Assembly (NCBI GenBank): GCA_949316495.1
Contig: OX439009.1
Span: 15,794,201 to 15,858,200, forward strand
Length of the DNA: 64,000 nt
From: Amphiduros pacificus
Lineage: Eukaryota; Annelida; Polychaeta; Phyllodocida; Hesionidae
Reading direction: 5' to 3'
Below the pieces are notes generated by a model. That model was given only the letters and a program-made list of their open reading frames with translations. It was not told the DNA's origin and did no database searches. The position numbers and the translations under genes are program-made. How positions within the stretch are numbered: the stretch's first letter is position 1; each line of letters begins with the position of its first letter. Positions 25,240-39,381 of this stretch are shown here, piece by piece.

Positions 25240-26854
25240 ATGGCAGCCATAAAGAAATTCTTCCAAAAACGGAAATTGGATGTGAAGTTTAAGACTGCAG
25301 GAGCAGGACACAAGTTAAGTGAAGACACCGGGGAGCATAGCATGTCTCCTAGAGCAGGAGCCTCGGGATATCACACATCCCGCAGTGGACCGACATCAGA
25401 ATCCAAGATGGCTGCCTCTGCTGCCTTGGCCAGGATGACTCAAACTAAACAAGGTGAATTACACCATATTATTATTTTCAAAATAAAAACTGTGATCTAT
25501 GTTTCTTTCTTTAAAAGATGGTTGTTTTTGGCAGCAATCATATATGTAGTCTTAGCCTTCCATGTGGGATGCATAGGAAATTAATGAATGAAAGGCAAGG
25601 CTATGAGACAAAAAAAAGATTCAAGTTTGCCTATTCCACCAACATATTATTTAAATTTATCCTAGCCTCATGTCACATTGATATTCATAACGTTTTAGTG
25701 TTTTCACATTATGTTCATGTTTTTTTATTCTAGATACTGGAGTTGTGGTTAGTTCTATAAAAGCACAAGCCAAACGAGAACTTGAGGCAGAGAGAGCCAC
25801 ACAGGCCAAGGCTCAAGCAATGGCAGAAATGTATGCTGAGCCTAAAGAGGTGTTCGCTGAAGCCAACCCTCTCACAACGGTGGAAGGTGTCTTTTTCAAG
25901 TGTCCTCTAGTCGGACCTGTTGTCCTTCCAAAACGTGAGATGGAAGAACACATTGAACAATTTCTTTATTCTCAACTTACTGAAGAGCCGGAAATGACTT
26001 CTGCCCTAATGATCCATACCTTGAACAAAGATAGTGAGAAAATAAAGGCTTGTATAGATATCCTGTGTAAATATATTGACAACATTGTCAGCCATCCTGA
26101 TGAAGAAAAATATCGTAAGATAAGAGTAAACAACAAAGTTTTTCATGAAAAAGTATCAGAAGTTCTAGGTACAAATGAGTTTTTGCAGGCTGCAGGCTTT
26201 GAGCAAAAAATGATGCCAGGACCAAATGGAGTAGAAGAAATATATCTTGTAATGACTGAAGAATATGCCAAAGACATTGAAAGGTTGACATCTCTCAAGG
26301 ATATAATGCTAGCCGCTGAACCAATCAAGCCTGAACTTGACAGAAATTTAAAAGTATATTATCCTTCTCCTCATGCCAATAGAATTGAAGTGCCTGATTC
26401 TTTCTATAGTATAAAACCTGAAGAATTAAAACGGGAGCAGCAGCGAAGACAGGAGGCTGCTGATAAACTGGGCATGCTGAGAACCAAAGAAATGAGGGAA
26501 CGCGAACAGCTTAGAGAACTCAGAAAATACCGGTACACATTGATTCGGATTCGCTTCCCAGATGGAGTAATTATTCAGGGCACATTTAGGGCCATGGAAA
26601 AATTCTCATCTGTCAGAGAATTTGTCATGGAGAATTTGGAAAATAACTGGATGCCTTTCTACCTGAGCACTCAGACTGGACATAAACTTGAGGATGAGAA
26701 TGCTTCTCTGGCGGAACTGTCCTTGGCACCAGCTGCTATTGTCAATTTTGCCTGGGACCCAACTATACAGAAGGAAATTGCAGCTCAGAGAAGTAGCACA
26801 GATGAAAGTCAGTACCTCAGGCAAGAGATCAGAGCTCAAATTCAGTCTCTTTAG
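25240..26854 (+). CDS. UBXN6: UBXN6 (UBXD1), p97/VCP cofactor with PUB and UBX domains
   Basis: UBXN6 binds the AAA-ATPase p97/VCP and acts in endolysosomal sorting and clearance of damaged lysosomes. Exons 25240-25453 (donor AAG|GTGAAT) and 25734-26854 join at an Asp codon to give 444 residues, against 441 in human. The N-terminus MAAIKKFFQKRKLDVKFKTA and the segment SKMAASAALARM match the family. The PUB domain spans about residues 163-250 (LMIHTLNKD, CKYIDNI, EEKYRKIRVNNKVF). A linker helix with PEELKREQQRR and LRTKEMREREQ follows. The UBX domain spans about 338-415 (YTLIRIRFPDG, QGTF). The start at 25240 is the family's own N-terminus. The 5' UTR must be very short or shared with the gene upstream. 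Confidence 0.97.
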
Positions 26855-29800
26855 ACTCCATTAATTCATCATCGACCAGTGATCAAATTACATGATCCAT
26901 CAGTAACTACATCTCTTGTTAAATTTTGTTTTAAATTGTTATATGTGCATTGCACCAAGAAGAAAAAATAAGTGTTGTTTTCTTATATTTGTGGCTGTCA
27001 GTTGATCAAGGCTTGTTATGATGATATTCCTTGACCAAGATGAATTGTTCATGGTGCCTCTCTGCAGAGATGGCTTGAAACCCAAAAAAGATTGCGACAT
27101 TCTGTTTGTCGGATGGATCAATTCAGTTTACATGGAGTTTTGGACCTGTTTTGTCACACACATATATACATGCATATATATTCTAGATCAAATGAGGCCA
27201 CTTGAACAGTTGAGGCCTGGAATCTGCCAGCACTGGCCTGGTGGCCTTGAAGCCTTCTGGTCAAGGTCAGATCTGCCTTGTGGAGATCATGGTACTGAAC
27301 AACAAGAGTCAGTATTGGCTCTATAGGACCCCATTTGGTTGTCATTTTGTCCACCTTTTCTATGCGATTAACATGTGATTTGATTTGGTCTTTGGGTATG
27401 GTATATGGGAGTCGTACAGGAAGTCTCAACTAATTTTAATGGTAAGAAGGAAATTTTTAAGTATAATAAAACTGGGATAGAGGGATAATTTATATTTATG
27501 TAATTTGTTTAAAAAAATAGTTATTCAAGGAATCAAGGAATTGTATCTTAATTTGTGTAAAAATAAGTATCCTGTATGAATCATTTGTGTACTTCGTTCA
27601 GAACACTTCACTCTATCAAATTTCTATATTTAAAAAATACAAGTTGTGTTTATGAATCTACTTCCTTTTGAAAATATTTTACAAGAAATGTTTGAATAAA
27701 GAAATTTCCTGTAGATTATCTCAATCAAAAAGTGCTAGATATGATATTCAGCTCAGTGTTGTCGGAATTCTGATTCACAAATGTTGGACACTGAAGTGTT
27801 TTCAAGAGATCAAAATATGTCAAGCTGAAAAAATTGATCCTAATGTAAAGAATAAAAATCCAAGGAAAGACTCTCAATCAGTACATACTATTAATCAGAG
27901 CAAGAGGAAGTTCTTGTCACATAAAACAAGAACTTCAATGTGTTGTGGATATAATTATTACAATACTTTTGGGGCTTTAATTCAATGTATTGGAAGTCCA
28001 ATTTGAGGTAAATGCATGAGATGTGATCAGGAATTATCTTTGTGTATATATTCGCAATTGTGATGTGAACAGCTATCGTATTATTGTTTGTGAATATCAC
28101 GGTGTTTATTTTATGCTCTTTGGATAAAAGAGTATTTGTTTTTCTAAAAATGTAATGTAAATGATATATTCAATGAGGAACAAGGTGGTTTGTAATGTAA
28201 TTATGTTTAATACTTTTGTTTTTGTAGTAAAACATTAAACCAGACTTAGTGCAAGCAACAATTTCAGACACCAAGTAAATTAGATTGATGTTTAAATTTC
28301 TTTGGTCTGGTGCAAGTGACTTTGATCCTATTCTTTTAACATAAATTTTAAAACAGAAATATTTTTTAAATTTTAAAACAAATATTTTTAATTAGTTCAA
28401 TGAAGTATCATCCTCAAGTTTAAAATATTGTAAACATTTTGATACTTTGGAAGAAATTATTGACTGCCACCTTTTCCCTCTATAATTATGATTATTTACA
28501 CATTGGGAGTGATTGCTATGAACCAAACATAGCCTGATTGCTGCACTGGATGTCCTCCCAGAACTCTCCAAGGGACTTTATTTTGGTCTTGAATTCTGTT
28601 TATATATATTTTCGGGTGACATAGTTAATAATAGTTGTTAAAATTAACACAAGTGAGGAAATATTTAAAGAAAATACAAGACCAGAAAGTTGTTTCTTAT
28701 TGGCTCCATATTCTATTTTTAGATTAAAGACAAGAATTGTTTTTCTTATTTTTTTTAGCACTTGCACATATTTTAATATCAAATGGAGGATAAAATTACA
28801 GATCATTCCATGTGTGGAGATATTAAATGTGCCCTATAATAATCTTGTATCATGTATATCTGCCTAAAATCTCGAGAGTACAGTACTTGTAGTTTATTAT
28901 GCACTAAACTAAGCTTACTGGCAGAAGCAAATAAAAGTATTTCCAAAATATTAAGATCAAATGTTTTGTTGTTCTTGCAAACACTAATGTGGATCTCAAC
29001 CCTATTTTCAAGTCTAAAAGAAATTTTCGTTTTGAGCCATTGTCCTTGTGAATCTATGACTAGGTTATCATCTTGATGACCTGCAACAACAATTCAGTAA
29101 AGCAGCACAATATCTACTCTAAGTAGCTCTCATCATGAAATGATTGAAATAATGTTGAAAGTGATGCAAAATCCTTTAGAATTCAAACTAATCTGGAACC
29201 CAATCATTAATCTTTGTCCTCTTTGCTCGGTACCATCTGGTTCTCATCTATTCCTAATGTGCAACCACATTATTAATCCATGTCCTGTCCCTCTCTATTG
29301 TCTAAATACAAGGTTTCTGTAATCTCTATGGGACCAGGATAACTGGATAATTATGTATATCCTAGTTGTTTTGATATACATTCAGTGAGATATCTGGAAA
29401 AGGATAGAAACACTTCCAATTATCTTCACAAAGGGTTACAAATATGCAAAATTTTCCTCAATGAAGTATGACCTGTCTAAATGATTTTAACAAAACTTCT
29501 GGTATTACTGGGTCTTTACATCATTCTATGAATATCTGGTTTTGCAAGTCTGAAAATGCCCTTAGGCTTTATTTGTACAAATAAGATAGTGCTAAGATGC
29601 AGACTAAACTCTGGGAGAAACACAAATAGGGAAGATGATTATATTTTTATGGAACTATAAGATAGACCAGCTATGCAATGAAGTCAACTCATTTAATCTA
29701 TCTGAAAGTGTAATTGAGTGTGAAGTATATTCTAAACATGTACTTTATTTGTTTTTTACATTTTTGCGCAATATTCACACCACATACAGAAAGTGAGCAT

Positions 29801-31766
29801 AATTTACATAATGGCAGTCAGTTTTATGAAGACAAGTACTATTGACATCTGATTGTCAAAAAAATTATAAAAAAATATACAAATTTAAGAACTTTTTAAA
29901 TTTGACATTTTTCAAGTTATGATCACAATACTACACTTCTAAATGTCAAACTAGAATATAATCTTACTAAGCCTGCTAAGACACTTTCTTAATGATAACA
30001 TTGATGTGATGAAACACAAACACATGACAGCTTTACCGTCACATCTAAAATACTCAAATGAATATTTACAATGCCAAGAAAAAAAACCCAGAGAAATTTC
30101 ATTAAACAGCTAGTTTTTTTTTTGATATCATATAATTTATAATGATGAGGAATATTGACATTCTTAATTTTAGGCCAATCCATATCCTAGCATTTTATAT
30201 GCACAGCATTAAACAACTCACCATTAAGCTAGGAAAACAAGGATATCTTGATTCTAGTTTTGGCCAATTAAAATTTGTGGTTTGAATAAGGAATTTTCTC
30301 TTGGATTTTTTGTTGGTTTGCATTTTATTTTAGTTTGGGAATGGGTAGTTTTCTCCAAAGTTGTAGTAAATCAACATACAAATAGTGCTTGGCAGGTGAT
30401 GTGGTCATTGTGCTGCAAGATTTTTTAAAACCATATACATCAATTCAGCAACATATGCTAACTCTGCAACCAGAAACAAGAACATATTTTTCCTGTTTTT
30501 TTATTGTGGCTAAACAAGAACATGTTTTTCCTTGTTTTTTTTCTTTTTGATAGTGGCTAATATCAATGTATTCCCAACTGTACATGTCTCATATTCAGTT
30601 TCTAATATTTACAATATTCTAGTATATATATACACAACATTCAGAATCCTCTTTCCACACTGAACACAAGGAATTCTCATTTTTTTTCCTATGAGAAATA
30701 GGTTATTTAAGCCTGGTATAATCCAGAATTGTGCACATTAATTAAGAGGATGAATCTTTGCCATTGCATTCAACATTCCCTTCTCCAATCATCTATTTGG
30801 CTGCATAAAAAATTAATTATCCACAAAAAAATATTCTTAACCAATTCAGATTATATCATGATCAAATATTCTTTGTAAAATGGCTAAATATATATATATA
30901 TATAAATTTTATACCAAGGTATATTTTTGTCTGCTTTAAACAACTTAAAAAATTACTGAGTTAAGGAATTTTGGATTTTATTTTTATTTATCGGATTGTT
31001 TTTTCTGTAAAAAAAATTCATACATCATATTTATTTATGCCTCATTTTAGGTGCAAAATTTTCACATCAATTGTCATACACACAAACTCACTATTTTCTT
31101 TACTTTAAGTTGTCCTCCACTGCAGACAAGACAATAGAAATTCAGTATACTATTAATTAGATGGAAGATTTCAAAACCGAATACAATGGAAAACTAAAAT
31201 GACCCTCTAATTTTTCATCATATATCAAGTCATCAATAAGTGGGCTTGGATGTTCTGTTTCATCAATGGTACCATGTTTCCAGCCACGCTACCAGGAATG
31301 TGATTGCAGTGTTGGCAATTGCAACAGTCTTTTTGTTTTCATAACACAACAACTGTACTTTATCTTGTCTGTATAGAAGCTAGTACAATGCACATATGTT
31401 GAGATGTCACTGGTGATTTGACCACATTTAGCTGTATGCAATATTAAGTTCCAGTGACAGCTATATGCAGAATATCCATCCATTTATGTAGAATAAATTA
31501 TTCCTACAAAAGTAATGCATATAGTTTCTGCCATCTTCTTTTTTACAATTAAGAAGTTGCAATTTCCAAAATATGGAGAGTTTGATTTGTCAACAACCAA
31601 AAATAATCATGCAAAAAGTTAAGTCTGCAATTCTGAATTTCAAAACAGCATTTCTGAACTGCTGCTCTGTGGATGTATAGGAACCATTGCAAATGGTGAT
31701 AAATGTGGAGAGCTTGCAGTCAGCAATATACAGGTGATGAGGATGATGTTATTTCTTGTTTTGTGT
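26855..31766. other. UBXN6/WDR82 convergent intergenic region with both 3' UTRs
   Basis: There are 4.9 kb of AT-rich sequence between two convergent stop codons. No ORF in it resembles a protein. I see short repeats only, such as a duplicated AACAAGAACATRTTTTTCC motif near 30480-30530 and short (TA) runs near 30625 and 30890. No RNA gene was recognised. Confidence 0.6.
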
Positions 31767-34700
31767 TCATTCATCGAGTTGAGGTAACCAGAATGCCTGA
31801 AATACACAAAAAACAATTGAATCATATTAGTTAGTTCAGCAATTTATGTTAGATACCAAATATTTTTTGTCACCTGGCCAGATAAAAAAAAACACCCCAT
31901 TTCATCCCCTAATATAAGCAAGACCAATAGGTCCCACAGGAAAAGAAAGGGGGGAAAATTACATTGCCCCATTAAGACCAATAAAAGGTCAAATTCAAAA
32001 TTGTTTATACATATAATTTTTTATATAATCTTACCCATGAAATGTTTTATGTTTAATATAATATATTTTTTTCCAACTATTTCAAGGCCACATCATTCCA
32101 ATCATTCACACAATATATTAAAACTAAGACATCACTATTTCTGTCACTCAATTACAAAAATACAGTAATTTCAGGATATATATCCCTTATTCTAAGAGCA
32201 AGTTGGTACATGCACATAAGCACACTCCATAAATCTCACATAATTATTTATGTCATTTCATAATGCTCTTAATTGAGATTTCAGACCCTGCCCAATATGG
32301 CTCAAAGCAAAGTTTGCAATGTAAAAAGTTTGGTTTAAAACATCTATTTGCTCAAGAAAATCATGAGGAGTCCCACCATGATGAGTTCATGGTGATATCT
32401 TTTATGAACCTATTTTGTTGTTTCTAGGTATTTTGTTTTACTGTCCTTGATGATAATGATTTACTTGGACAATATGGCCCCATTACATGTGACCTATTTC
32501 ATGCAATAGCATGACCAAATGTAGATTTGAAAAAATGATCAATATGAAAAAATGATCAATACCTTGTGACAAATTTGGCACCTGAGGTGCTGTTATAAAA
32601 GGGTTGATGTCATGTGATTTTAACAATAGCAGTTGATATGATCACAACTAAATTCTGTATATTATATTATAACTGTTTATACAAACCTTAAGTGCTATAA
32701 ACAGGCAGGGACTGGTATCATTGCCATGTAAATTTTATTATTATCTGACTGATTGACCTACGGTATGCTGCATGTTGAGTTAAACTTTGCTATTTACAAG
32801 AACATAGAATCCTGATAGATTGTGCAGGTGCCTCGACTTAAAATTCTAAACATGCTTGAATAATGATTTCACAGTAAACTGCCAACTTCTGTAACCAGCA
32901 GCAGGTTTGTTTCAGTCAGAGGTTATTTTAGTATTCATGATTCAGGTCAATAAGTATGTCAGCTCCTGCATTAAGATGCTAATATGTGGCCTTCAATCAG
33001 TAAAAAACATTATTTTCTTCTGTGGGAGCTGTAAATGATCATCATTCAGATGCTATTAAAAGCCCCTGCGATTCAAATAATTCTACAATAATTCAAAAGT
33101 AGGTCAGTAGCCTGAATACAAAGAGCAACAATAATTTTGTGCCTTGTTTTGCGCCTAACACGAGTCCTGAATTACCACAGCAACTTGATACAAAATATGA
33201 CTAAATCATGAACCATGTGAGAATATAGAGGAACTCTGTGTATTTTTAGAAAAAAAAACAAATCCAACAATAACACAGAATGTGATAATCATGACACTAG
33301 AAGTAAAACAAAAGCCAACTCTACCATGCTGTTTGTTCCACCGACGTTTGTTGTTCCCCTCTGTTCAAGAAAAAAGACAAAATGATAGAGGAAAATAAAA
33401 ATTAATGTGAGGAATTTTGATTGAATAAATTTGCAATATTCTATGTTTTAGTCTGATACCATATTTGATCAAAGATTTTAAGCTGTATTTGTGTAAATCC
33501 TCAACAGGTTTTCAAACAGGTCTATGATGTATGGTATGACAAAACACAGATATTTCAACTTATTCAGTAATCAGGAAATTATAGTTTGTGAAACTCAATA
33601 TACAATAATCTCAAAATTTAATTTAATCTTAAATAAACAAAATTTAATTCAATATGTTTATTGTAACTATTAAAATGAAATATTGTGCACAAGCATACTT
33701 CATGTAAACATCCCTGGTGCTAAATGTGATTCTTTATTTACATTAATGACAAGTGTATCGATACAGAAAGAAGATGAAGGAATAAATTTGAATTAAATAA
33801 AGACAAAACTTGAGGGATAAGATTGAAAAAAAACATATTTTCAAATGTAGAGAAACTTACCATATTGCTGCAGGCAGAAGCAAACATCATACATTTAGGG
33901 TTAAATTGCACACACTGCACAGGGCCTGTGTGATCACATGTCAGCACTGACACTTTGGCCCCAGTCTCTGTGCTCCAACAGTGAATACGTCCATCAGATG
34001 ATCCTGTATATCAGCATGTCAAGATGAAAATATTAAATTTCATTGTCCATTTTTGTCACAGGCCACTCGTTAGAGATGACATATACATTTATATAGAGAC
34101 TATGATATAATTTGTTATTTTTTAAAAAATAAACAAATAATTTTACTATCCTGCTTCTCATTCTTATTTTGATATGTGAAAAAACTAGCGAATAGACAAA
34201 GATCATATTGTTTATGAGGATCCACACATCAAGCAATTTGAGGAAAGATGCCAGATATTAAAATAATTAACATCTTCAAACTTACCACTGAATACAAACT
34301 GAGAATCTGGAGTAAATGATGCTTCAAGGGGAATGCCTTTGTTTGCATGGCCCTACAACACAGCCACAAAATTAAATTAGAGCCTTACTAAATACTAATT
34401 CACCAAATAAAAGACAGAAAAATACTCATAACTGATATTTACTAAAAATTACAGATACATCACTGAATATCCTAAAAATTACAGATATATCACTGAATAT
34501 ACTTTATTTTAAGTGATAATTAAAAAAAAAAAATTTTTGACTGGACCAAATGTATGTGGACTCACCATAAATGTCTGTAGTGGTGTGCCTTGGAAGGCAT
34601 CTATGAGTCTGATGACATTGCCGTTGGTGGAGATGAGAATGAGTTTACCATCGGGACTAAACTTGAGACCTGTCCAGTTGCACTCTTTGTCTGCTTGCAG

Positions 34701-37007
34701 TTTAAATGTAGAGAAAGGACCCTAAAATAAAAAGAATTTAATTTTTTTTAAACAAAATTACAAATAACAATAAATATAAAATCTAAATTTGTGGCAGAAA
34801 ATATCTTATTTGTAAAGGTAAAATGTCCATACAAACCTTATCAAAGGATCTTAGGTCATACAATTTAAGACATTCTGAGTTGATTCCTGCAGCAAATATG
34901 AGGCCCTCGGGATCAAACCCTGCCACTGGCCTGCCTGACAAGTTCATCAATCCCTGCCAAAGGAAAATGAAGAATAAAAGATTACCGTAAGTAGAGCATA
35001 GAGTACATCTTTTCAAAACCAAAGACCATAATGACCAAATATGACTGCATATTACAAATGACCATACAGTTTTATGGCTCAAAAGTATTATAATTACCCA
35101 ATACCCTTTTAAATCAAGCAGTCATGAACATTTCTTGCTTGTTTATAATTTTAATGTCTGGATAATCTTTAATTAATCAGTAATATTTAGCAAAGCACCC
35201 AAAGATCTGTCTATCATCCAAATAAAGAAAATGAGTCTGAACCTAAGTCTATTATTAAGTCAGTTATGTTTACATCTGGCAAAATGGGACCAAAAAGAGA
35301 TCAAATAGACTCAAATGATGTCCCTCATTTAGTCACATATATTTGTCTCTCCAAAAATTAATGTTTAAATTGATGATGTGTAACAATTTGGGGCCAAAGG
35401 AAAGTGGCCCCTGAATTTCTAGGTTACCAATATCATTCGATACTTGGAATAAAAACAAATAAATTATTAACAGCTTCATTTTGAGAGGTTTTGATCTGGT
35501 CTTACCTGGCAGTTTGGTGACCGTAGATCCCATAATCGCACAGTTTTGTCCAGTGAACCTGATAGAAATGTGTCATCTATGGGGGACATATTCAGTGTGA
35601 CCACTCTGAAACCACAACATTCAAGTTTCAGGTTTTTCGAAGTACAAGTTTTTCATGATAAATTAGAATTATATATGTAAAAAGTAACAAAAACAGTTTG
35701 CTAGTAATGTTTAAACTTACTTTTTGGTGTGTCCTGGGAAGTAACGTATATATTTGTTGTCATGCAATGATAAATATCTTATGGTGTCTGAAAGGAATTA
35801 TATAATAACATTGAAAAAAATATCGTTTCAAAATCTTTGATAACTAATAAAGAACAATTACAAGCTGATTTTTTAAAATTTTACCATTTTTGTAGTATGA
35901 AGATCAATGTTATACGGTCAATTAAAAAAAAGTTGATCATTCCTAATTTTCAAAAAACATTTCGATCTGCTTTAAAGAAATACTTGTAGGTTCACACATT
36001 AGCATCAGAGCATGGATCAATACAACCTGTACTTAAATCACATTAAAGACTTTAAAGGAACTTACCATCAACCTTGGTTGAGCTGTGTATTGCCGTGTTT
36101 GGGGCATGTGTGAAATGTATCAGGTCTACCCCATATTTCTTACTGTTCAGGGTCCTTTTGGGCCTGTCAATTAAAAGAGAAACAAGTTATAAACAGATCT
36201 TGAGCATATACAGTGAGCTATATTTATTCAAAATCTTCCAAGATGAGGGATGTCATCAATATCAACATAGTAGATCTACAACTAGAAGATGGGCATTACC
36301 AGGTTTGAGCTTAACAAAAGTAGACTTAAAAAAAATAACCATTTTCAAATGGTAATAAAGTGAGTGTTTCACATAAACAGGTTTTTTACCATGTTGCCAT
36401 TACTAAACTTTGTGAAAAGTCATCAAAATTGAGGAAAGAGTGCCAAATGACCACATGAATGGCACAATCTAGATCTAAACAATTTTAAGGAAAAAAATAT
36501 TTCTGACATCCCTAAAAGTGCAAATTTATACGAGTACCTAATGTTCCTATTTTTTATACAAAATTAATACATTGTTGGTCATAACTATTGTTTAAAAAAA
36601 GATTACGAAGCTCAAGACGAAAATAAAAATTCCATGTTAAATGGACTTCACGTTTCTTATGAGTGAGATTCAGGATAAAACAAAGTATCACATCATCTAG
36701 ATATATTTTGGAGAATGAGCTTTAATAATAAGCTGCTTTATCTTGGCTACTATTTAAGCACACTTTTTTCTCGTCTCCAGAATTATTCCTCAATTCTTAT
36801 GAGCATGTGTCCTTTTCTCCTGTTTTGGTAATCACATTTTTTTGTTCTATTCTAATCATTTCAAAGACAGATTCCTTATCTTATTGTGTGGGTCCTGGAT
36901 GCCATTATGCAATTTGTATCTGGATGCATATAGGTTCACCTTTTTCGTCATTTATGATTTTTCATGTACAAATCTTCAAAAGATCTTTCTCTGACCTTAC
37001 CACCCCC

Positions 37008-37038
<31 letters not shown>

Positions 37039-38814
37039 TAATTCAGTTTTATCTATATACCATATCAAATTTAGTAACATAAATACATCACTGGATTTTT
37101 TTAAGGATAAACAGAAACTTTTTTTTTTCAAATTAAATGAAAAGTGTTATATTTCGCATCAGTTGAATTTGTTGAGAAATCATGTTGTAAATCAGATTGT
37201 TTATGTATTCAATTTGTTGAACTTAAAATATTAAATTGATAAGTGACCATGTGGGTTTACACCATGAAATGAAGAATATAAACATAAAGGTGAACTTCTC
37301 AAATTGAAATGTACTTGCTACAAAGAACACTTTGTTTGTTATAAGATCAGAAATGTTTCATGTTTGGGATAACCACTTTCAGAATTTTTTGTCGGAATAA
37401 AAAAATGAAAAAAAAAAAAAAAAAAAAAAACTGTGTCCTTTTTTATGGGCCATATCACAGGATTCCCAAATTTAGTTTTTCTTTGCTTTCGTCCCGTGGA
37501 ATGTTGAAAGATAACTGTACTGGAAACTTTAAAATCTTTCATTTTTGTGTATTTTGTCTTAAGATTATGCAACATATCTTGATATTATTTAGCAATCCAC
37601 ATGCCTCCTGCCTGCCATTCACAGAAGCCAAGTTAATTATCTTTTAACTTCTACTTTCTTTACTGAATAAAAGCTTGCCAAATAAGTAATTCCTAATATT
37701 CTAGTAATCACACATTTATATGTGCTAAATGTGAAAATGCTCACTCAAGTCTATGGAAAGGTGCAGATCAAATTCAATTATAAAATTTGATTTTTCATGA
37801 ATTTTGAAGTCATCGCTCAAATTTCTGCAACTGTTTTTCACAAACCAAAGAAGCATAAAATAAATTGTGTTGGCCTTTCTTTTGCCTGCACTGCATTGTG
37901 TAGTTATCCAATGTTCCCCTAAAATGTAAAGACATTATCAAAAATGTCTTGTGCCAAAAGATGACTGACCAAAAGATGACTGACCAAAAGATGAAGAATT
38001 TTGGTCTAAAAATGAATGCACATGATCAGCATTTTTATCTGCAACACATTAACTGTTTGCTGAACACTGCCCAAGATTGTATACTGCAGCGGAGGCCCGT
38101 TCTTTTCTTTTTTTCTGGGCCCTTTTTGGAATTGGCACTCTCCAGGACATCTCTGTTGGTTCTCGCTTGTCACCCTGACTCGTCTACAAAGGTCCTTCTC
38201 CATCCTGTTGGTAGTGATATGAAATATCAAACAAAAGATTTGTAATTTTAAGGGGGTCGTATCCCTGTAATTTCCTGATCAGATCCGAGTAACTAAATAC
38301 TGCATCGGCACTGAGAGTGAGTGTAAAACATTTCTTCTTGATCAAACTAGCTTTATCTGAACTTTGTTCTTCATTTGTGGTTCCAAAGAGTGCACGAGTT
38401 AAAGACGACTCCCCAAACTTCCATCCATCCTCAAGGGCAGTTGACCGTTTCCAAACAGTGTAGCGATGTCCTTTCAGTGTTCCCAGTTGTTCCATCCTTA
38501 GTCCGTGTGCTTTTTGTTTCCAGAATATGAAAAGGCATAGTGAGAGAATCAAGAGATAGGACATTGGAGGGTTTAATTTGAGAAGACATGGCTTTGCTTT
38601 GCCATTTGTTTTTGGCCGGTCGCCATTTTGCTTGGGTTTTGGGCTCAACTTACGTTCCGTTTTGGCAGTCATAAATGACTATTGAGTCATCATCGCTGCT
38701 TGAAATTAAGGTCTCCCCATTCGCAGAAAAATTGATATTGTTAATGCGATCTGTGTTTTCCTTAAACACCTTCGCTACGCGAAAACTTCGCACAACTTGA
38801 TCTGTCAGCCTCAT
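31767..38814 (-). CDS. WDR82: WDR82, WD-repeat subunit of SET1/COMPASS and of the PP1-PNUTS complex
   Basis: WDR82 is a nuclear beta-propeller that links SETD1 H3K4 methyltransferases and the PNUTS-PP1 complex to RNA polymerase II. Nine exons (high to low): 38814-38654, 36163-36066, 35787-35721, 35605-35506, 34953-34837, 34721-34566, 34352-34286, 34003-33861 and 31796-31767. They join in phase to 312 residues (human 313). Signatures are [126 protein letters not shown] and FASACSNM. The last exon encodes only AFWLPQLDE and the stop, after a 2.06-kb intron. The ATG at 38814 gives the canonical N-terminus [11 protein letters not shown]. Confidence 0.97.
34428..34503. repeat. short tandem duplication in a WDR82 intron
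   Basis: CTAAAAATTACAGATAYATC plus ACTGAATAT occurs twice, about 36 bp apart. It is small, intronic and lies between exons 34352-34286 and 34721-34566. Confidence 0.7.
37005..37035. repeat. poly-C run in WDR82 intron 1
   Basis: A run of about 20 C is followed by a short A tract. Similar C runs lie at about 11709-11727 and 63611-63625. Confidence 0.9.
38184..38672 (-). CDS. uncertain ORF (162 codons) overlapping WDR82 exon 1 and intron 1
   Basis: An ORF on the WDR82 strand starts inside WDR82 exon 1 in another frame ([18 protein letters not shown]) and runs into intron 1. It has a hydrophobic segment ([15 protein letters not shown]), then mixed sequence with [17 protein letters not shown] and [17 protein letters not shown]. 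Its composition is more protein-like than the other intronic ORFs here. I recognise no family and see no supporting splice sites. It could be chance, an intron-retention product or a relic exon. Confidence 0.2.
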   Translation of the reverse strand: MTAKTERKLSPKPKQNGDRPKTNGKAKPCLLKLNPPMSYLLILSLCLFIFWKQKAHGLRMEQLGTLKGHRYTVWKRSTALEDGWKFGESSLTRALFGTTNEEQSSDKASLIKKKCFTLTLSADAVFSYSDLIRKLQGYDPLKITNLLFDISYHYQQDGEGPL

Positions 38815-39223
38815 GCCGCCGGTCATAACGCGCTTTAAGACGCAATTGTTTGCTGCTGAACGACTCGTGTCGTGCTTTTAATTATTTATCTTTCAATGGC
38901 ATCTGTTAAGGTTTTTTTTATTAATTCCTAAATAGTAAATGTCTCAGTTATTATTAATTACTTTCATATTATGTGCAAAAGTACAATAAAATTTACCAAT
39001 TTCATACTAATTTTGACCAATCATATTTCTCATTGATGTACCGAAGTTACCTCTTAAACCAAAAGCGCAGAAATTTATTAATTTTACCGTGATTTTATTT
39101 GTTGTTTAAATGGTAATCTGTGATTTATAGTAAATCTATTTGTTTAATATATTTTAAATTACAAATAACGAAGTCTATAGAATATTCTTTTTTGTGGGAT
39201 TATGCGAGGCAATAAAAGTGAAT

Positions 39224-39381
39224 ATAACAAAACATACCGAGTCGGGAAGCTGGGTGAGCGGATTCAGTGAGTTGGTGATAGCGGACGGATACCCTGAGCC
39301 GAAGGCGAAGGGTATCCGTCCGCCATCACCAACGAACTGAATCCGCGGTCACAGCTGACCGACGAGTGTATGTTTTGTTTT
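39224..39381. mobile_element. long-hairpin fold-back element
   Basis: Two arms of about 70 bp are inverted copies around a short loop near GAGCCGAAGGCGA. The inner arm GCGGATTCAGT...GCGGACGGATACCCT pairs over about 38 bp with three mismatches. The outer arm AAAACATAC...GAGTCGG pairs with CCGACGAGTGTATGTTTT. It is much more GC-rich than the surroundings. Either a fold-back MITE or a structured element; the family is unknown. Confidence 0.7.

Noticed and set aside
33300-33365. Alternative WDR82 terminal exon with an acceptor near 33363
   Set aside because: Its translation ([11 protein letters not shown]) does not match the WDR82 C-terminus, whereas 31796-31767 does.
31797-38653. let-7 precursor in a WDR82 intron, as in human
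   Set aside because: I found no GAGGTAGTAGGTTGT or its complement in the introns.
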